A stretch of 64,000 nucleotides of DNA from Corythoichthys intestinalis (taxonomy: Eukaryota > Chordata > Actinopteri > Syngnathiformes > Syngnathidae). Made by a program: the position numbers and the translations under genes. This document shows positions 23,616 to 34,810 of the stretch, in pieces (the first letter of the stretch is position 1; every line of letters begins with the position of its first letter). The notes beneath the pieces were generated by a model. That model saw nothing but the letters and a program-made list of their open reading frames with translations. It searched no databases and was not told the DNA's origin. The stretch lies in the NCBI RefSeq assembly GCF_030265065.1, contig NC_080406.1, positions 751,501 to 815,500 of the forward strand. The letters are read 5' to 3'.

Positions 23616-23911
23616 GGATGTCAAAATGATGAAGTCAAAAATGGAAAATTATTACATTAAAAATTGAGATGATGAGAAATTTCTGACACCAAAATGTGAG
23701 TTTGTTTTACATGAAAAGATGGAAATGATCATGTTGAAAGGTAGAAATGATCACGTCCAATTCAAGGATGATCGACATGACTTTATGACGAGTAGACGTC
23801 TAATCCATTTGATTTGGGAGGGTTGGCAGCGAATGAACATTTGTTTACTCGTTTCGGGTCACTTCCTGTTAGTTTTTTTGTTACTTTCTGATGTTTTTTG
23901 GGCATTCCCGG
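23616..23911. other. short unassigned segment with fold-back and array remnants
   Basis: This holds a fold-back fragment at 23788-23838 (GAGTAGACGTCTAATCCATT ... GGTTGGCAGCGAATGAAC) and then units of the CACTTCCTG array up to the LTR. Nothing else is recognised. Confidence 0.4.
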
Positions 23912-24736
23912 TGAAGGAATCTGACCTTTTAGCCAGCCAAACCGCCGGACTGCCGGTACCCCGACAAGCCGGCCAAAAGGCCAAACTCCACACGTTCACC
24001 TTAGTCTTGACCCTTGTACTGACTCCATTTTGAGAGCTGGAAAAAGGTTTCGTAACACACGTTGACAATTTATTCAGGTCAACAGCGATCAAACGGCAAG
24101 GCAAAACGGCTACAGACCCAGGTGAGGAGGAGACTCAGGGTCACCATATCACAAGTCGACAAATGGTTCCCGAGAAAATGATGATGATTAGTTAAACATT
24201 CAGTCTTTTCGAAGGCTCTCAAAGGGCGGGCTGTGGGCAGGAAGAAGGGTGTGTTTGGGTGTTGTTTAGGATTAGCTTCTATTGCAGTTTGGGCTGTTTA
24301 GTTCATGCGTCACAGTTGCTGAGTCACCGTTACTGAGGCTACCGGAGTGGGAGATTTTGCCCGCCTCAGCGTCAAAGGGGCGCTTGGAGTCTGATCAGTC
24401 GTGTTATCAGTTGGATATCGGGCCGGTGTTCCTTATAGGACAAGACGTCCCGCCAACTGTTCTGGACTGTCTTGAAGAACTGATTGCGGGATTGGTGTTG
24501 GAGACAAGGGCTTGTAGGTCTTGCCTATCACCTGGTTGTCAGTGGCAATATTGCTCAGTCAGCTGCATGACGCACACGTTGGTCTTCTGTGATCAGAAGG
24601 CGTCACGTATCTCTTATGCCCTATATTCTACTTGTCTTCCTTAAACTATGGTATGGTGCTGTTCATTTTATATTGGGTACATTAGAGTAATACAAATCAT
24701 CAAATAGTAAATACGAGAAAAGATACTATTCCATCA
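23912..24736 (-). mobile_element. isolated LTR of an LTR retroelement (fossil)
   Basis: An 825-bp sequence begins TGAAGGAATCTG and ends ATACTATTCCATCA, the TG...CA layout of an LTR read on the - strand. It matches in inverse orientation the copy at 50213-51051 over its full length. No internal retroelement genes adjoin it, so it is a solo LTR. It lies inside the CACTTCCTG array. Family not identified. It appears old, with moderate divergence between copies. Short open frames inside are not genes. Confidence 0.6.
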
Positions 24737-25480
24737 CTGGTCACTTCTTGTATATTTTGGATCATTTCCTGTCGATTTTATGGTATTTCCAGGTCCCTTC
24801 CTGTACATTTTGGTCAATTCCTGTTGGTTTTGGGCATATCAGGTCACTTTCTGTTAGTTTTGGGGCACTTTCTGATGATTTTGGGACATTCCCCGCTCAC
24901 TTTCTGAACATTTTGTCTCAATTCCTGTTGGTTTTGAGCATTTTGGGTCACTTCTTGTTGGTTTTGGGGCACTTATGTGGCACTTTCTAATGATTTTGGA
25001 ACATTCCCTGGTCACTTCCTTTACATTTTGGATCATTTCCTGTTGATTTTATCAAATTTTCAAGTCACCTCCTGTACATTTTGGGTCAATTCCTGTTGGT
25101 TTGAGGCATTTCAGGTCACTTTCTGTTAGTTTTGGGTCACTTTCTGATGATTTTGTGGGATTCTCGTGTCACCTCCTATAGATGTTGGATTATTTCTTGT
25201 CGATTTTAGCACATTACTAGGTCACATCCTGTACATTTTGGGTCAAGTCCTGTTGGTTTTGGGCATTTCTGGTCACCTCTTGTTAGTTTTGGGCGACATA
25301 CAGTACTGTATGTGGTACTTTCTAATAGTTTTTGAACATTCTCCTCTACATTTGGGATCATTTTCTGTTGATTTTGGAGCATTTCAAGTCAAATACTGTT
25401 GGTTTTGGCCATTTTAGGTCACTTTCTGTTCATTTTGGCTGGTTTCCTCTCGATTTTAGCGGCTCACTTCCTGCTGAATT
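24737..25480 (+). repeat. degenerate CACTTCCTGTTGATTTTGG tandem array, block 2
   Basis: Imperfect units such as TTTTGGGTCAATTCCTGTTG and TTTCAGGTCACTTTCTGTTA repeat every 25-35 bp. Open frames on both strands here (QFLLVLS-like and similar) derive from the repeat. Confidence 0.75.
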
Positions 25481-26035
25481 TATGCAAAAATGTGAAAAGG
25501 GCAACACAGGGCCAAATTGTTGTGAAGTTTGTGTCTGTGGTAATGAAACTCCCTCGCGTGCAATCCCCCCCACCCTGAAAGGCCCCGGCGTGACCTTTGA
25601 ACCCTCGGCGGCCTTCGGGGAACAACGAGGAATTCCTCTTAACGTCACACACTTTTTGTGTGTTTGTGCGTGTTAATTGAGTGGTTTGTCAGGCAACCTC
25701 GTTGGCCGCCGCCCGCCCTCCATGTGGGGAGTCCGCGGGGGGGGGGGGGGGGGGGGTCGCCCACCCCCACTGATGCCTCACTTTGTCAACATCAAGCACG
25801 CTCCAACGCTCGACACCTTTATAAAAAGGATTCCGACCAATCATTTGAACTTTTTCGGTGCCTCTGACGACATGCGATCACGCAGCGTCCAATCGTCTGT
25901 CGAAGAGTTTATCGAAGAGTGGACGTCTAGCGACGTCAATGGCAGACGATGACTTTATTGAAACATATTTCCAAATATATTCTTAGATTTGTTGAAATGA
26001 TCACCGCCACTAGTCGTTGAAAAGGAAGGCGGAGT
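25481..26035. promoter_or_regulatory. non-repetitive island with CpG-rich core, candidate regulatory region
   Basis: Mostly unique sequence between two tandem repeats. It contains a poly-G run at 25737-25757 and a fold-back fragment at 25921-25955 (GACGTCTAGCGACGTCAATG). There is no coding evidence. A regulatory role is inferred only from uniqueness and position downstream of olig1. Confidence 0.25.
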
Positions 26036-26039
26036 TTAC

Positions 26040-28090
26040 GTATGTCTGGATGTTTGTGTTAAAGATAACTCAAGAATGAAAACATGGATTATTATTAAAT
26101 TTGTGTCTGGAATATGAAACAGAAGAGGCGATTCATTTCGGAGCCCATGGTCAAAGTTTGTCATATGAAACGGAAGAGGTGATTACATTTTGAGGTCAAA
26201 GGTTAAAGAGGTCAGAAAATGTTTGTCTTCCAGATGATCCAAGAACAAATAAAGGGATTATTATCTAATTTGTTGCATATGTTTGGAATATGAAACAAAA
26301 GGATGAGGAGATTCAATTTTTTTCATGAGGTCAAAGGTCAATGTAATATCAAACGGAACAGGTGACGGTCACAAAGGTCAACATTATGTTTGTGTTCAAG
26401 ATTACTCAAGAATGAATAAAGGGATTATTATTAAGCTTGTGCCTGGAATATGAAACGGAACAGGTGATTACATTTTGAGTTCAAAGGTTAAAGAGGTCAG
26501 AAAATGTTTGTCTTCCAGATGATCCAAGAACAAATAAAGGGATTATTATCTAATTTGTTGCATATGTTTGGAATATGAAACAAAAGGATGAGGAGATTCA
26601 ATTTTTTTCATGAGGTCAAAGGTCAATGTAATATCAAACGGAACAGGTGAGGGTCACAAAGGTCAACATTATGTTTGTGTTCAAGATTACTCAAGAATGA
26701 ATAAGGGGATTATTATTAAGATTGTGTCCTGAATATGAAACAGAAGGGGTGATTACATTTTGAGGTCAAAGGTTAAAGAGGTCAGAAATGTTTGTCTTCC
26801 AGATAACGCAAGAACAAATAAAGGGATTATTATCAAATTTATGCATATGTTTGGAATATGAAACGGAAGGATGAGGAGATTCCATTTTTTTTCATTAGGT
26901 CAAAGGTCAATGTAGAATAAAACGGAACAGGTGATGGTCACACAGGTCGACAAAATGTTTGTTTTCAAGATTACTCAAGAATGAATAAAGGGATTATTAA
27001 TAGGGTTGTGTCCGGAATATGAAACAGAAGAAGTGATTATGTTTCGAGGTCAGAAGTTAAAGAGGTCAGAAATATGTCTTCCTAATATCCCAAGAATAAA
27101 TAAAGGGATTAGTATAAAATGTATGATTATGTTCGGAATATGAAACGGAAGGATGAGGAGATTCCATTTTTTTCATTAGGTCAAAGGTCAAAGTTTGTAA
27201 TATAACAGCGTATAGGCAGAGGCGTAGTGTCCCATTAGGCAAACCAGGCAATTGCCTAGGGCCCCCAGCCAGCTGGGGCCCCCAGAGGGCCAACAGATTT
27301 AGCACACGCAGCTTTACTGCACTGTCGCAGCGACAAGTGCGACAGTGCCAGTGACAGCCTTGTGTCTGAGTTCCCTGAAGGGGCCCATTCACTTGCTCTA
27401 CACTCGCCCCTCTCCTTCACGTGACTCAGAGTGAGAGTGAGCGGCGATTTGGCTTTTTTAATTGGCGTATATCCAAAATGAAGAGAAGTTATCCTTCTGG
27501 AAGCGACAAAAGAAAGAAAAAAAAAAGCAGAAGAGGAGAAAAGAAAGCAAGACAGCGGTGAGTGTACTATGTTACTGTAGTTTTATGTCCTAATGTAGAA
27601 GAAGCCGGGCACTTTGTGTGTCCTAAAAAGCGCTCTGTGAGACAGAGGCGTTATTATACGTTTATTAAATATGCTATTGCTCCAAGTCCAACTGTCCCAC
27701 TTACTTGCACACGCTCGAAGGCCCCCATGTTGCTTGTTGCCTGGGGCCCCCGGGCACCCTTGCTACACCTCTGCGTATAGGTGACGTCACAGCGGATATG
27801 TTACTTAAGAATGAAAAAAGGGAGTTTTATCAAACTTGCAGGTTATGTTTGTGTTATGAAATAGAAGAGCCGGTCAAATTTTAGGCTCATTAGGTCCAAG
27901 GCCAATGTTTATCATTTGAAACAGAAAGGTCACTAAATTTTGGGGTCGTAAGCTCAAAGGTCAAAGAGGTCAGAAAGTTGAATAGAACTCAAGAGCAAAT
28001 AAATTATCAAACGAGCAGGTTTATGTTTGTAATATGAAAAGGTGATGATATTTTCGGGTAATGAGGTCAAAGGTCAGAGGGGGGCAGAAT
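26040..28090 (+). repeat. ~285-bp satellite array, interrupted by a hAT element
   Basis: Units are marked by GGTCAAAGGTTAAAGAGGTC at about 26190, 26475, 26765 and 27045, and by AATAAAGGGATTATTATC between them, giving a period of about 285 bp. Each unit has two related halves (GAATATGAAACGGAA appears twice per unit). Four fairly regular copies run to 27208. After the hAT at 27217-27773 the array continues in more degenerate form to about 28090. Non-coding. Confidence 0.85.
27217..27773. mobile_element. hAT-type element (CAGAGGCGTAG ends) inside the satellite
   Basis: Perfect 8-bp duplications CGTATAGG (27209-27216 and 27774-27781) flank CAGAGGCGTAGTGTCCCATT and, at the right, CTTGCTACACCTCTG. 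Subterminal GGGCCCCC blocks lie at both ends (27261, 27743). 557 bp with no transposase recognised. Short frames within it are not genes. Confidence 0.87.
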
Positions 28091-28730
28091 TTTTTTTTTT
28101 TTTTTTTTTGCCTTAAATTTATTAGGCTATTTTACTCGAGACAAAGCCAAAAGTATCATGACGATGACGTGGTGGCTCTTGAGAGTTACAACACTGTCAA
28201 GTAGGAATACTTATCTTTGTTTGTTTTTTTGGGGGGAGTCCAACTGTGTGTATGTAAAGCACAGAAACAATTTTCATTCCGGACCCATCTGACTGCTCCA
28301 TCTGCTCACAAACACATCAAGGGCAAAGTCAAAGGTTTCAATGCGTGTGTGTTGTATGCTCGGTATTTTCAGGTGTGTGTGTGTGTCTGGACGGGAGCCA
28401 CCAGACTTCAGCGCGTGTCCCCGAGGCCGGCCGAACGGCCGCATTGCGGCCGCTTTATGCTGACCGGCGGAAAGTCGAGCCGTCAAAGCAAGGACACTCG
28501 GCCGGAGCGAGCCGTGACGTCATCGCGTGCGCAGCTGTCATCGCGCATCCTTATTAGCATGCATTAGCATGTGTCAAAAGTGCCTCACGTGCGGCCCCGC
28601 CGGCGCGCGTGAGATGCCTACTAAGCTAGTCGACGCAGATGACCGTAGGTGCGCGTTTCCGCCGACGCTCGTGTTTCGGTGCCGTCGATGGACGTCCGAT
28701 CCATTTAGACCGGCGAACAATGGAGTGATT
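28091..28730. promoter_or_regulatory. non-repetitive island, candidate conserved element
   Basis: 28370-28640 is GC-rich and complex and contains GCAGCTGTCATCGCGCATCC followed by TTATTAGCATGCATTAGCAT (E-box plus paired octamer/homeodomain-like cores). No reading frame has a recognisable domain. A fold-back fragment is at 28681-28709. The enhancer suggestion is inference. Confidence 0.3.
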
Positions 28731-29130
28731 TTGAGGTACTTCCTTTTGCTGTGGGGACATTTCCAGGTCACTTACAGTTGATCTTGGGTCACTTCCTCTT
28801 AGGGTTACAAACAGTCTCAGATTGCTCGGGACATCCTGGTATATAGGAAGTTCCGATTTTGTACCGGTACCAATCAGAACGTCTTATATTCCAGGATATC
28901 CCCCACCATCAGGAACTGTTGACAACCCTACTTCCGCTTGACTTTGTGTCCCTCGCTGCTGATTTTGGTGCAAACCTAGGTCACTTTTTGTCGTTTTGGT
29001 CATTTCCTGTTGATTTTGAGGCAATCTCAAGTCACTTCCTTCTTTTGTTTTTTTAAACGCACTTCTGGATCCGTTTTTATCTTCATTACTGACTTTAACT
29101 GACATTCTGTTGATTTTGGGCCATTTACAG
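28731..29130 (+). repeat. CACTTCCTGTTGATTTTGG array, block 3 (degenerate)
   Basis: Units such as AGGTCACTTACAGTTGATCT and GGTCATTTCCTGTTGATTTT are interspersed with unique text around 28800-28920. Confidence 0.6.
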
Positions 29131-29540
29131 GTCACAAAATGGCAATTACATGGCAAAAAAAAATGAGTGTCATTCAAAGAGGCAGTCACCCAAGCCATTA
29201 GATGAATTCAATTGAATCTGAGTTGTTTTTGGCCATCAGAGAAGGCTTACACGTGTCCCCTAAGGGACAAACATGACAAAAGCAAAGGCCAAGGTAACTC
29301 TGCGGTCGCGGCGGCGAAATAGCGGCAACTCCAGCGGCCCCCCCCCACCCCCCCGCGGGGCCGGACAGACGCGCCTTTACCGGGCCACTGTCGTCGTTCC
29401 GGGAGTCTTGTCGCGCTCACACTGTGCGACACGCCGCATGCTAATGCTCTCATTTACGGTCCTAGTATTCAACGGCGAAGGGAGATTAGGAAAAGTCCAT
29501 CTGGACTGGTGTTGAAAACTTGCTTATTCTGACAACTTGG
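29131..29540. other. unassigned, partly GC-rich
   Basis: No gene is supported. A C-run and G/C-rich block at 29336-29360 and short frames on both strands are present without any domain. Confidence 0.3.
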
Positions 29541-29544
29541 CTTT

Positions 29545-30060
29545 TCCAGATTTTCAAGGGACACCTGGACGTCCCCCACAAGCGAATGAATGATCATTCG
29601 CCCCTGCCCAGTTAAAAAGGATTGGACGTCTAGAACCATCAATAGAACTGAAACAGAGGCATTCACAGCCAGTCCTTCAAGTTTAATATGATTAGACGTC
29701 TATTGTTGCCAGTGGAAGCCAAAGACTACATTTTGGGACACTTCCTTTTAATTCTAGGGTACTTACGTGTCACATCCTGTAAATTTTGGATCATTTTCTG
29801 TTGATTTTTCGGGCATTTCTGGGTTACTTCTTGTTAATTTTGGTAAATTTAGGCAGACCCGTAGCTCGCCCTGAGCTAGGCAAATGCTAGGGGCGTTGCA
29901 GCGTTCAAAAGGGCGTCAAGAAAAAAATGTTCAAATATTATTTGACTATAGCAGTATTCAAAAAATGATACAAGAAAATAAAACAAAGTAACAACAGTGC
30001 ATATAGTAATAAGTCTTTAAATAATCATGAAATAATTTTTCTAATCCGCCGTCTGCCCGT
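29545..30060. repeat. fold-back fragments, short array block and a single hAT-like end
   Basis: GACGTC-family arms lie at 29570-29660 (AAAGGATTGGACGTCTAGAA) and 29692-29730 (GATTAGACGTCTATTGTTGC). Array units occur at 29740-29850. CAGACCCGTAGCTCGCCCTG at 29862 resembles one end of a hAT-type element, but I cannot find its partner. Confidence 0.45.
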
Positions 30061-30113
30061 TTCACGCTTCCCTGTGATGCGGTAATTTCACCACAGTCTC
30101 TAATCTCACTCAC

Positions 30114-30200
30114 TCCCATTGGCTGCCACTGACAACATTAGACATCTAATCCAGTCAAAATGGATTGGACGTCTAAGGCCGTCAATGGCAGCCAACCAGT
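30114..30200. repeat. GACGTC-type fold-back repeat, best complete copy
   Basis: The left arm CCATTGGCTGCCACTGACAA continues to AGACATCTAATCCA. A short AT-rich spacer (GTCAAAA) follows. The right arm TGGATTGGACGTCTAAGGCC continues to GTCAATGGCAGCCAAC, the reverse complement of the left with a few changes. Total about 87 bp. Ends of type ACTCATTGGCTGCC/GGCAGCCAATGAGT and cores GACGTC recur across the window. Non-coding. Confidence 0.7.
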
Positions 30201-30930
30201 TGAATACTCGGCTGACGTAACGGCCTTCCGAGGAGTGCGCCGCGGGCTCGGCCCGGCCGCATGAGGCGTCTTCTTGTCTTGCCTTTCATTTGTTTTGATA
30301 GAAAAGACAACACAGACTGTCTCAATGCTGCCTGACATCTTTTTTTCTCTTTACAAATGTGTACATTGTGTGCCACTGAGCGAATCCATTCATTCCGCGC
30401 CGGCCGGCTGGCCTCAATGCGTCAGTGTGCACGTGACGCGCATTGGCATCTGGTTGTGTCTTCATTACACTTGCAACAATTTATCCATTTAAAGACAACT
30501 ATTTGTTTAGTAGGGCCGTCACCGATCGACAGCTAATCCGCAGTCAAATGAATGGCCACCTCTCATTAGTCCATCTTTTCACATTTATTTTGTTTTTGGA
30601 AAACTAAAGTATTTTTTAAATTTATATTTAGGTGGAAAATATATTACGAAAAAAATAAAAACAAAAAAAAAGGAAACAATACTAATAATTTCCTAGATCT
30701 ATATCTTTTTTTTTTAAAGAGAATAAAAACAGTTGATTTTTTTTTTCAATTTGTGCTATTTATCAACCATGTATTCTGATTTATTTTCTCATTAAAAAAA
30801 ACAAAAACTTTTATTTTATTTTATAATAAGTTTTTTTTCTTTTAATTTCATTAAAAAAAAGGGGGGCGGTCAGAATATTCTATTTTGTTTCTTTCTAATA
30901 ATAACTTCTAAGAGCTGAAACGATCACTAG
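30201..30930. other. mostly unique intergenic sequence
   Basis: 30215-30480 is non-repetitive with balanced composition. 30590-30870 is AT-rich low complexity. No gene is supported. Confidence 0.3.
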
Positions 30931-31175
30931 AATAATTTGGAGAGACAGCAAAAACCAAAAGTGGTATTGGCCATATGGCAAAATGGATTTTGTCACATGG
31001 CAAAAACATTTTGCCACATGGCAAAAAAAAAAAAACACTGCCACATGGCAAAATCCATTTTGCAACATGGCAAAAAAAAAAAAAAAAAAAACTGCCACAT
31101 GGCAAAATCCATTTTGCAACATGGCAAAAAAAATGCCACATGGCAAATACCACTTTTGGTTCTCGGCCCTGCTGA
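30931..31175. repeat. inverted-end unit containing the CCATGTGGCAAAATG minisatellite
   Basis: The left end ACCAAAAGTGGTATTGGCCA and the right end TGGCAAATACCACTTTTGGT are inverted repeats. Between them lie 5-6 units of GCCACATGGCAAAATCCATT with poly-A spacers. This shows that the minisatellite at 6564-7150 is the expanded interior of a small terminal-inverted-repeat element. Frames on both strands are artefacts. Confidence 0.7.
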
Positions 31176-31603
31176 TAATTTGAGTAAGTAGATTTTCAAA
31201 TTGATCTCGGAATTTTCTCACCCTCAAGGAATGGTTTAATTTTGCCACCTATAAGCGCGTTGTTTTTGCCGGACTTAATTTTAATGCAGAACAACACGCT
31301 GACGTCGCATACGTACAGAAAGAAGACGGAGACGGCGGATATATTTAATTTCAACCGTGCATGAATACAGAGGTAACGACGAAGAAGCTGACGAAAGCGA
31401 TGAGAAAGGCGCCGACAGGGGCGTCACTAGGTTTTTAGAACGGGGGGGGGCTTAGCCCCCAGGAGATGCACAGGATGTAAATGAACTTAGTGTACAAGCA
31501 CAAAACTTCACAGATAACAAAGACTGATCATATATTCATGATTAAATATTATTATTGTTGTTGTTGCAGTCTTTTTGTTTCAACAGTAGAACAATGGGGG
31601 GAA
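31176..31603. other. segment upstream of Rex3, with one hAT-like end
   Basis: The string CAGGGGCGTCACTAGGTTTT at 31418, followed by a G run and GGCTTAGCCCCC, resembles the left end of a hAT-type element into which Rex3 may have landed. The partner end is not found. No gene is seen. Confidence 0.35.
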
Positions 31604-34600
31604 ATGGCTACAATTGGAGGTGGGGCTCGAAGGCAAGCGTCTGGTGGCCGGGCCTGTCCCCATGGGGCCCGGCCGGGCACAGCCCGAAAAGGCAACATGG
31701 GTTCCCCTTCCTATGGGCTCACCACCTGTGGGAGGGGCCAAAGGGGTCGGGTGCGTAGAGAGTTGGGCGGCAGCCAAAGGCGGGGGCCTTGGCGGTCCAA
31801 CCCCCAGCTGCAGAAGCTAATTCTTGGGACATGGAATGTCACCTCTCTGGCAGGGAAGGAGCCTGAGCTGGTGGGTGAGGCAGAGAAGTTCCGACTAGAT
31901 ATAGTCGGACTCTCCTCCACACACAGCTTGGGTTCTGGTACCAATCCTCTCGAGAGGGGTTGGACTCTCTTCCATTCTGGAGTTGCCCACGGTGAGAGGC
32001 GCCGAGCAGGTGTGGGCATACTTATTGCCCCCCGGCTTGGTGCCTGTACATTGGGGTTTACCCCCGTAGACGAGAGGGTAGCCTCCCTCCGCCTTCGGGT
32101 GGGGGGACGGGTTCTGACTGTTGTTTGCGCTTATGCACCGAACAGCAGCTCAGAATACCCACCCTTTTTGGAGTCCTTGGAGGGTGTGCTGGAGAGCGCC
32201 CCCTCTGGGGACTCCCTCGTTCTACTGGGGGACTTCAACGCTCACGTGGGCAATGACAGTGAGACCTGGAGGGGCGTGATTGGGAGGAACGGCCCCCCCG
32301 ATCAGAACCCGAGTGGTGTTCTGTTATTGGACTTCTGTGCTCGTCACGGTTTGTCCATAACGAACACCATGTTCAAACATAGGGGTGTCCACATGTGCAC
32401 TTGGCACCAGGACACCCTAGGCCGCAGTTCAATGATCGACTTTGTAATCGTGTCATCGGACTTGCGGCCACATGTTTTGGACACTCGGGTGAAGAGAGGG
32501 GCGGAGCTGTCAACTGATCACCACCTGGTGGTGTGTTGGCTCCGATGGTGGGGGAAGTTGCTGGCCAGACCCGGCAGGCCCAAACGTATTGTGAGGGTCT
32601 GCTGGGAACGTCTGGCAGAATCCCCTGTCAGAAAGAGTTTCAACACCCACCTCCGGCAGAACTTCTCCCTTGTCCCGGGGGAGGTGAGGGACATTGAGTC
32701 CGAGTGGGCCATGTTCCGCACCTCCATTGTTGAGGCGGCCGATCGGAGCTGTGGCCGTAAGGTGGTTGGTGCCTGTCGTGGCGGCAATCCCCGAACCCGC
32801 TGGTGGACACCAGCGGTAAGGGATGCCGTCAAGCTGAAGAAGGAGGCCTATCAGGCCTTTTTGGCCTGTGGGACTCCGGAGGCAGCTGACAGGTACCGGC
32901 TGGCCAAGCGGACTGCGGCTTCGGCGGTCGCCGAGGCAAAAACTCGGACATGGGAGGAGTTCGGCGAGGCCATGGAAAACGACTTCCGGACAGCTTCGAG
33001 GAAATTCTGGTCCACCATCCGGCGTCTGAGGAGAGGAAAGCAGTGCACCATTAACACTGTGTATAGTGAAGATGGTGTACTGCTGACCTCGACTCGGGAC
33101 GTCGTGAGTAGGTGGGGAGAATACTTCGAAGCCCTCCTCAATTCCACCGACACGCCTTCCTTTGAGGGAGCAGAGTCTGGGGACTCTGAGGTGGGCTCTT
33201 CGATCTCTGGGGTTGAAGTCACTGAGGCGGTTGGTAAGCTCCTCGGTGGCAAGGCCCCAGGGGTAGATGAGATCCGCCCGGAGTTCCTAAAAGCTCTGGA
33301 TGTTGTGGGGCTGTCATGGCTGACACGCCTCTACAACATTGCGTGGACATCGGGGACAGTGCCTCTGGATTGGCAGACCGGGGTGGTGGTCCCCCTTTTT
33401 AAAAAGGGGGACCGGAGGGTGTGTTCCAATTATAGAGGGATCACACTCCTCAGCCTCCCCGGTAAAGTCTATTCAGGGGTGCTGGAGAGGAGGGTCCGTC
33501 GGGAAGTCGAATCTCGGATTCAGGAGGAGCAGTGTGGTTTTCGTCCCGGCCGTGGAACAGTGGACCAGCTCTACACCCTCGGCAGGGTCCTCGAGGGTGC
33601 ATGGGAGTTCGCCCAACCAGTCCACATGTGTTTTGTGGATTTGGAGAAGGCGTTCGACCGTGTGCCTAGGGGAGTCCTGTGGAGGGTGCTCCTGGAGTAC
33701 GGGGTACCGAGCCCCCTGGTAAGGGCTGTTCGGTCCCTGTACGACCGGTGTCAGAGTCTGGTCCGCATTGCCGGCAGTAAGTCGAATTCGTTCCCAGTGA
33801 GGATTGGACTCCGCCAAGGCTGCCCTTTGTCACCGATTCTGTTCATAATTTTTATGGACAGAATTTCTAGGCACAGCCGAAGCGTTGAGGGTGTCCGGTT
33901 TGGTGGCCTCAGCATTGCATCTCTGCTTTTTGCAGATGATGTGGTGCTGTTGGCTTCATCAAGCCGTGACCTCCAACTCTCACTGGGACGGTTCGCGGCC
34001 GAGTGTGAAGCGGTTGGGATGAAGATCAGCACCTCCAAATCCGAGACCATGGTCCTCAGCCGGAAAAGGGTGGAGTGCCCTCTCCGGGTCGGGGATGAGA
34101 TCCTGCCCCAAGCGGAGGAGTTCAAGTATCTTGGGGTCTTGTTCACGAGTGAGGGTAGGAGGGAGCGGGAGATTGACAGGCGGATCGGTGCAGCGTCTGC
34201 AGTGATGCGGACTCTGCACCGGTCCGTGCTGGTGAAGAAGGAGCTGAGCCAAAAGGCGAAGCTCTCGATTTACCGGTCGATCTATGTTCCTACCCTCACC
34301 TATGGAAAGAACAAGATCCCGGATACAAGCGGCCGAAATGAGTTTCCTCCGCAGGGTGTCCGGGCTCTCCCTTAGAGATAGGGTGAGAAGCTCGGTCATC
34401 CGGGAGGGGCTTGGTGTCGAGCCGCTACTCCTCCGCGTTGAGAGGAGCCAGTTGAGGTGGCTCGGGCATCTGGTTCGGATGCCTCCTGGACGCCTCCCTG
34501 GAGAGGTGTTCCGGGCATGTCCCACCGGCAGGAGGCCCCGGGGTCGACCCAGGACACGCTGGAGAGACTATGTCGCTCGGCTGGCCCGGGAACGCCTTGG

Positions 34601-34706
34601 AATCCTGCCGGAGGAGCTGGCTGAAGTGGCTGGGGAGAGGGAAGTCTGGTCTTCCCTGCTAAAGCTGCTGCCCTTGCGACCCGACCCCGGACTAAGCGGA
34701 AGATAA
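31604..34706 (+). pseudogene. Rex3 ORF: apurinic endonuclease + reverse transcriptase, one frame break near the end
   Basis: The reading frame is open from at least 31481 to 34375. I take ATG 31604 ([10 protein letters not shown]) as the likely element start, since text before it is not Rex3-like. The endonuclease shows [18 protein letters not shown] and STDHHLVV. The reverse transcriptase shows [54 protein letters not shown] and the catalytic [10 protein letters not shown], then [14 protein letters not shown]. After PTLTYG (34303) about 23 bp found in the second copy (52078-52100) are missing. This shifts the frame, and the tail ([20 protein letters not shown] to DPGLSGR) continues in another frame to 34706. 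All catalytic motifs are intact, so the copy is young but probably dead because of this deletion. Confidence 0.88.
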
Positions 34707-34724
34707 TGGATGGATGGATGGATA
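31604..34724 (+). mobile_element. Rex3 (RTE-like) non-LTR retrotransposon, nearly full length
   Basis: The order is a GC-rich 5' region, endonuclease, reverse transcriptase, a C-terminal tail, the stop at 34706 and a (GGAT)n tail at 34707-34724, which is the hallmark 3' end of Rex3. The strings TGGCAGACCGGGGTGGTGGT at 33371 and CTGCCCTTTGTCACCG at 33819 agree with the segments I know as Rex3 PCR priming sites. A palindromic TA-flanked 80-bp element follows at 34729. No clear target duplication is visible because the 5' boundary is uncertain. A truncated relative is at 51278. Confidence 0.88.
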
Positions 34725-34728
34725 TATA

Positions 34729-34808
34729 CAGTGGGGAGAACAAGTATTTGATACACAGTCGATGGGAAAACCCATTGGCAGTGTATCAAATACTTGTTCT
34801 TGCCACTG
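34729..34808. mobile_element. 80-bp palindromic Tc1-type MITE, copy 1
   Basis: CAGTGGGGAGAACAAGTATT and its inverse AATACTTGTTCTTGCCACTG bound a near-perfect hairpin, flanked by TA on both sides. It is the same length and sequence type as the copy at 58159-58238. It is too short to encode anything. Confidence 0.85.
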
Positions 34809-34810
34809 TA

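Noticed and set aside
23912-24736. Interpretation as a DNA transposon because of short inverted ends
   Set aside because: TG...CA ends, a poly(A) signal and absence of a constant 8-bp or TA duplication in the copies fit an LTR better, though not conclusively.
26040-28090. CRISPR-like regular repeats
   Set aside because: Units are ~285 bp and contiguous without unique spacers, in a vertebrate genome; ordinary satellite DNA.
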